Shown here: one piece after another, positions 63,224-64,000 of the stretch
Layout of the letters: the number at the start of each line of letters is the position of its first letter
How positions within the stretch are numbered: position 1 is the first letter of the stretch
Source of the DNA: Fomitopsis serialis
Taxonomy: Eukaryota > Basidiomycota > Agaricomycetes > Polyporales > Fomitopsidaceae
Reading direction: 5' to 3'
DNA length: 64,000 bases
Assembly: GCF_022376445.1 (NCBI RefSeq)
Contig: NW_025955095.1
Location: 51,355-115,354 of the forward strand
Made by a program: the position numbers and the translations under genes
Notes under the pieces: generated by a model
Told to the model about the DNA's origin: nothing
What the model saw: only the letters and a program-made list of their open reading frames with translations
Database searches by the model: none

Positions 63224-64000
63224 GACTGCTCATTTGCCGTTCTCAGTCGCCCTCACGCGCACCCGGTCCGGGTCGCACGCGCACGACAAGGTTCGACTGC
63301 GAGCGAGGGTCCGGCGGGTGCATTCGCAGCCCAGCTCCAGCGAGGCCGCGCTCATCAGCAGAGTGTCATAGAAAGCAAATGGGCGCACGCCACAGGACCC
63401 GCCGGCAACTCACCGGTGAGACACCGCCCGGCCAATTCCCGGCGTCCAGATCTACGCAGATTGAGTTGGTCGCCCGTTTGCGCAGCGCGTTGCTCGCTTA
63501 CGGCGCGCGCTCGCCCGCCGTGCTGTTACGACGGCTGCATGCGCCTTCCTCACGTCGACCGAGCGACGCACTAATGGCGAGATGCCCTGTCGTCTAAGCT
63601 ACGTGGCTCGTGTGCTCTGTACGCACGGATGCCAACCAGAGTCGCGGCGATCATGCATCGAGATCGCGCGCGCGCCACAACGCCCTCGCCCCTGCTCTAA
63701 CCCGGTCAGGTCCTTCCGTCCACTCTATCAACCTCTGCGCCAAGCTCCGGGATCGCTTGACGCAGCACCCAGAGTAAGTGCTTGGTCGTACTCGTGAGCA
63801 TGCGCTGTTATGAATCGCTGCCTGCCCTCGCTGACCCGGTGCCTTCTGCTCGCTTCGGCGAACAACAGGCTCGTCTCCATCTTTCGACCGCGATTCATTG
63901 CCGGCAAATGACGCTGCTGCCCCGGTCTGTCGTCGCGTTCCTTGCCTTTCTCCTCCTCCAGTGATGGCTTCTGCGCTGGCGTCTCCGACGTAACCCTAAC
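63224..64000. other. no gene recognised; window ends in telomere-like TAACCCTAAC
   Basis: GC-rich sequence with short frames only. The last ten bases are TAACCCTAAC, one and two-thirds of the CCCTAA unit. At the right end of a chromosome the + strand should read TTAGGG, so if real this would be an internal or inverted telomere-like tract. With so few bases it may be chance. Confidence 0.35.

Noticed and set aside
1..64000. CRISPR arrays, rRNA genes, bacterial operons or ribosome-binding sites
   Set aside because: No regularly spaced repeats or rRNA-like sequence seen; introns and gene types are eukaryotic.

Overview
The window looks like accessory, probably subtelomeric or otherwise repeat-rich, DNA of a basidiomycete fungus (Agaricomycetes; a Polyporales relative is my guess). 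The signs are short spliced introns of about 50 nt with GTGCGT/GTGAGT donors, GC-rich exons, an F-box/LRR gene family of the basidiomycete type, a UstYa-like gene, and Ty3/gypsy and LINE elements of fungal type. No prokaryotic signal is present.

Layout. Positions 1-8000 are ordinary gene space, all on the + strand: the 3' end of an MFS transporter, a conserved unknown protein, an aldo-keto reductase with one frameshift, and a small protein whose first exon is only the ATG. From 8 to 31 kb a minus-strand F-box/LRR family has been duplicated in pieces (copies A, B, C and fragment D, plus a more distant member at 26.4-27.9 kb) together with its flanks. Between the copies lie a UstYa-like (DUF3328) pseudogene, a tiny secreted peptide gene, and a nest of MITEs. 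The nest has two TA-target elements sharing one TA, the second of which hosts a 1204-bp foldback element with a 9-bp target duplication. A second 1204-bp copy of that element sits inside the F-box B flank.

At 31.1-39.7 kb F-box copy C is split by a very young LTR retrotransposon. Its two 224-bp LTRs are identical by eye, it has a 5-bp target duplication and a polypurine tract, and it carries no recognisable gag or pol. Instead it has a single uninterrupted 2475-codon ORF made of degenerate Ser/Thr-rich repeats.

At 44.3-56.5 kb lies a Ty3/gypsy element with unusually long (1.67 kb) LTRs and a frame-broken gag-pol. It also carries spliced genes on its antisense strand. One lies inside each LTR (262 aa, RGG-like tail); 16 of the 18 coding differences between the two LTR copies are synonymous. 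The other lies between pol and the 3' LTR (four exons, coiled coil, six-cysteine Zn2Cys6-like module). TTCGAA is hugely over-represented across this element. I consider this antisense gene system the most interesting content of the window.

At 56.5-63.2 kb a degenerate LINE (ORF1 with zinc knuckles; ORF2 with endonuclease, reverse transcriptase, RNase H and a CCHC finger) abuts the 3' LTR. The last 780 bp show no gene and end in a short telomere-like TAACCCTAAC.

Many frame breaks in the AKR gene, gypsy and LINE fall in or next to short homopolymers, so part of the apparent decay may be uncorrected sequencing error. Intron positions are read from splice signals and frame only; no transcript or database evidence was available.
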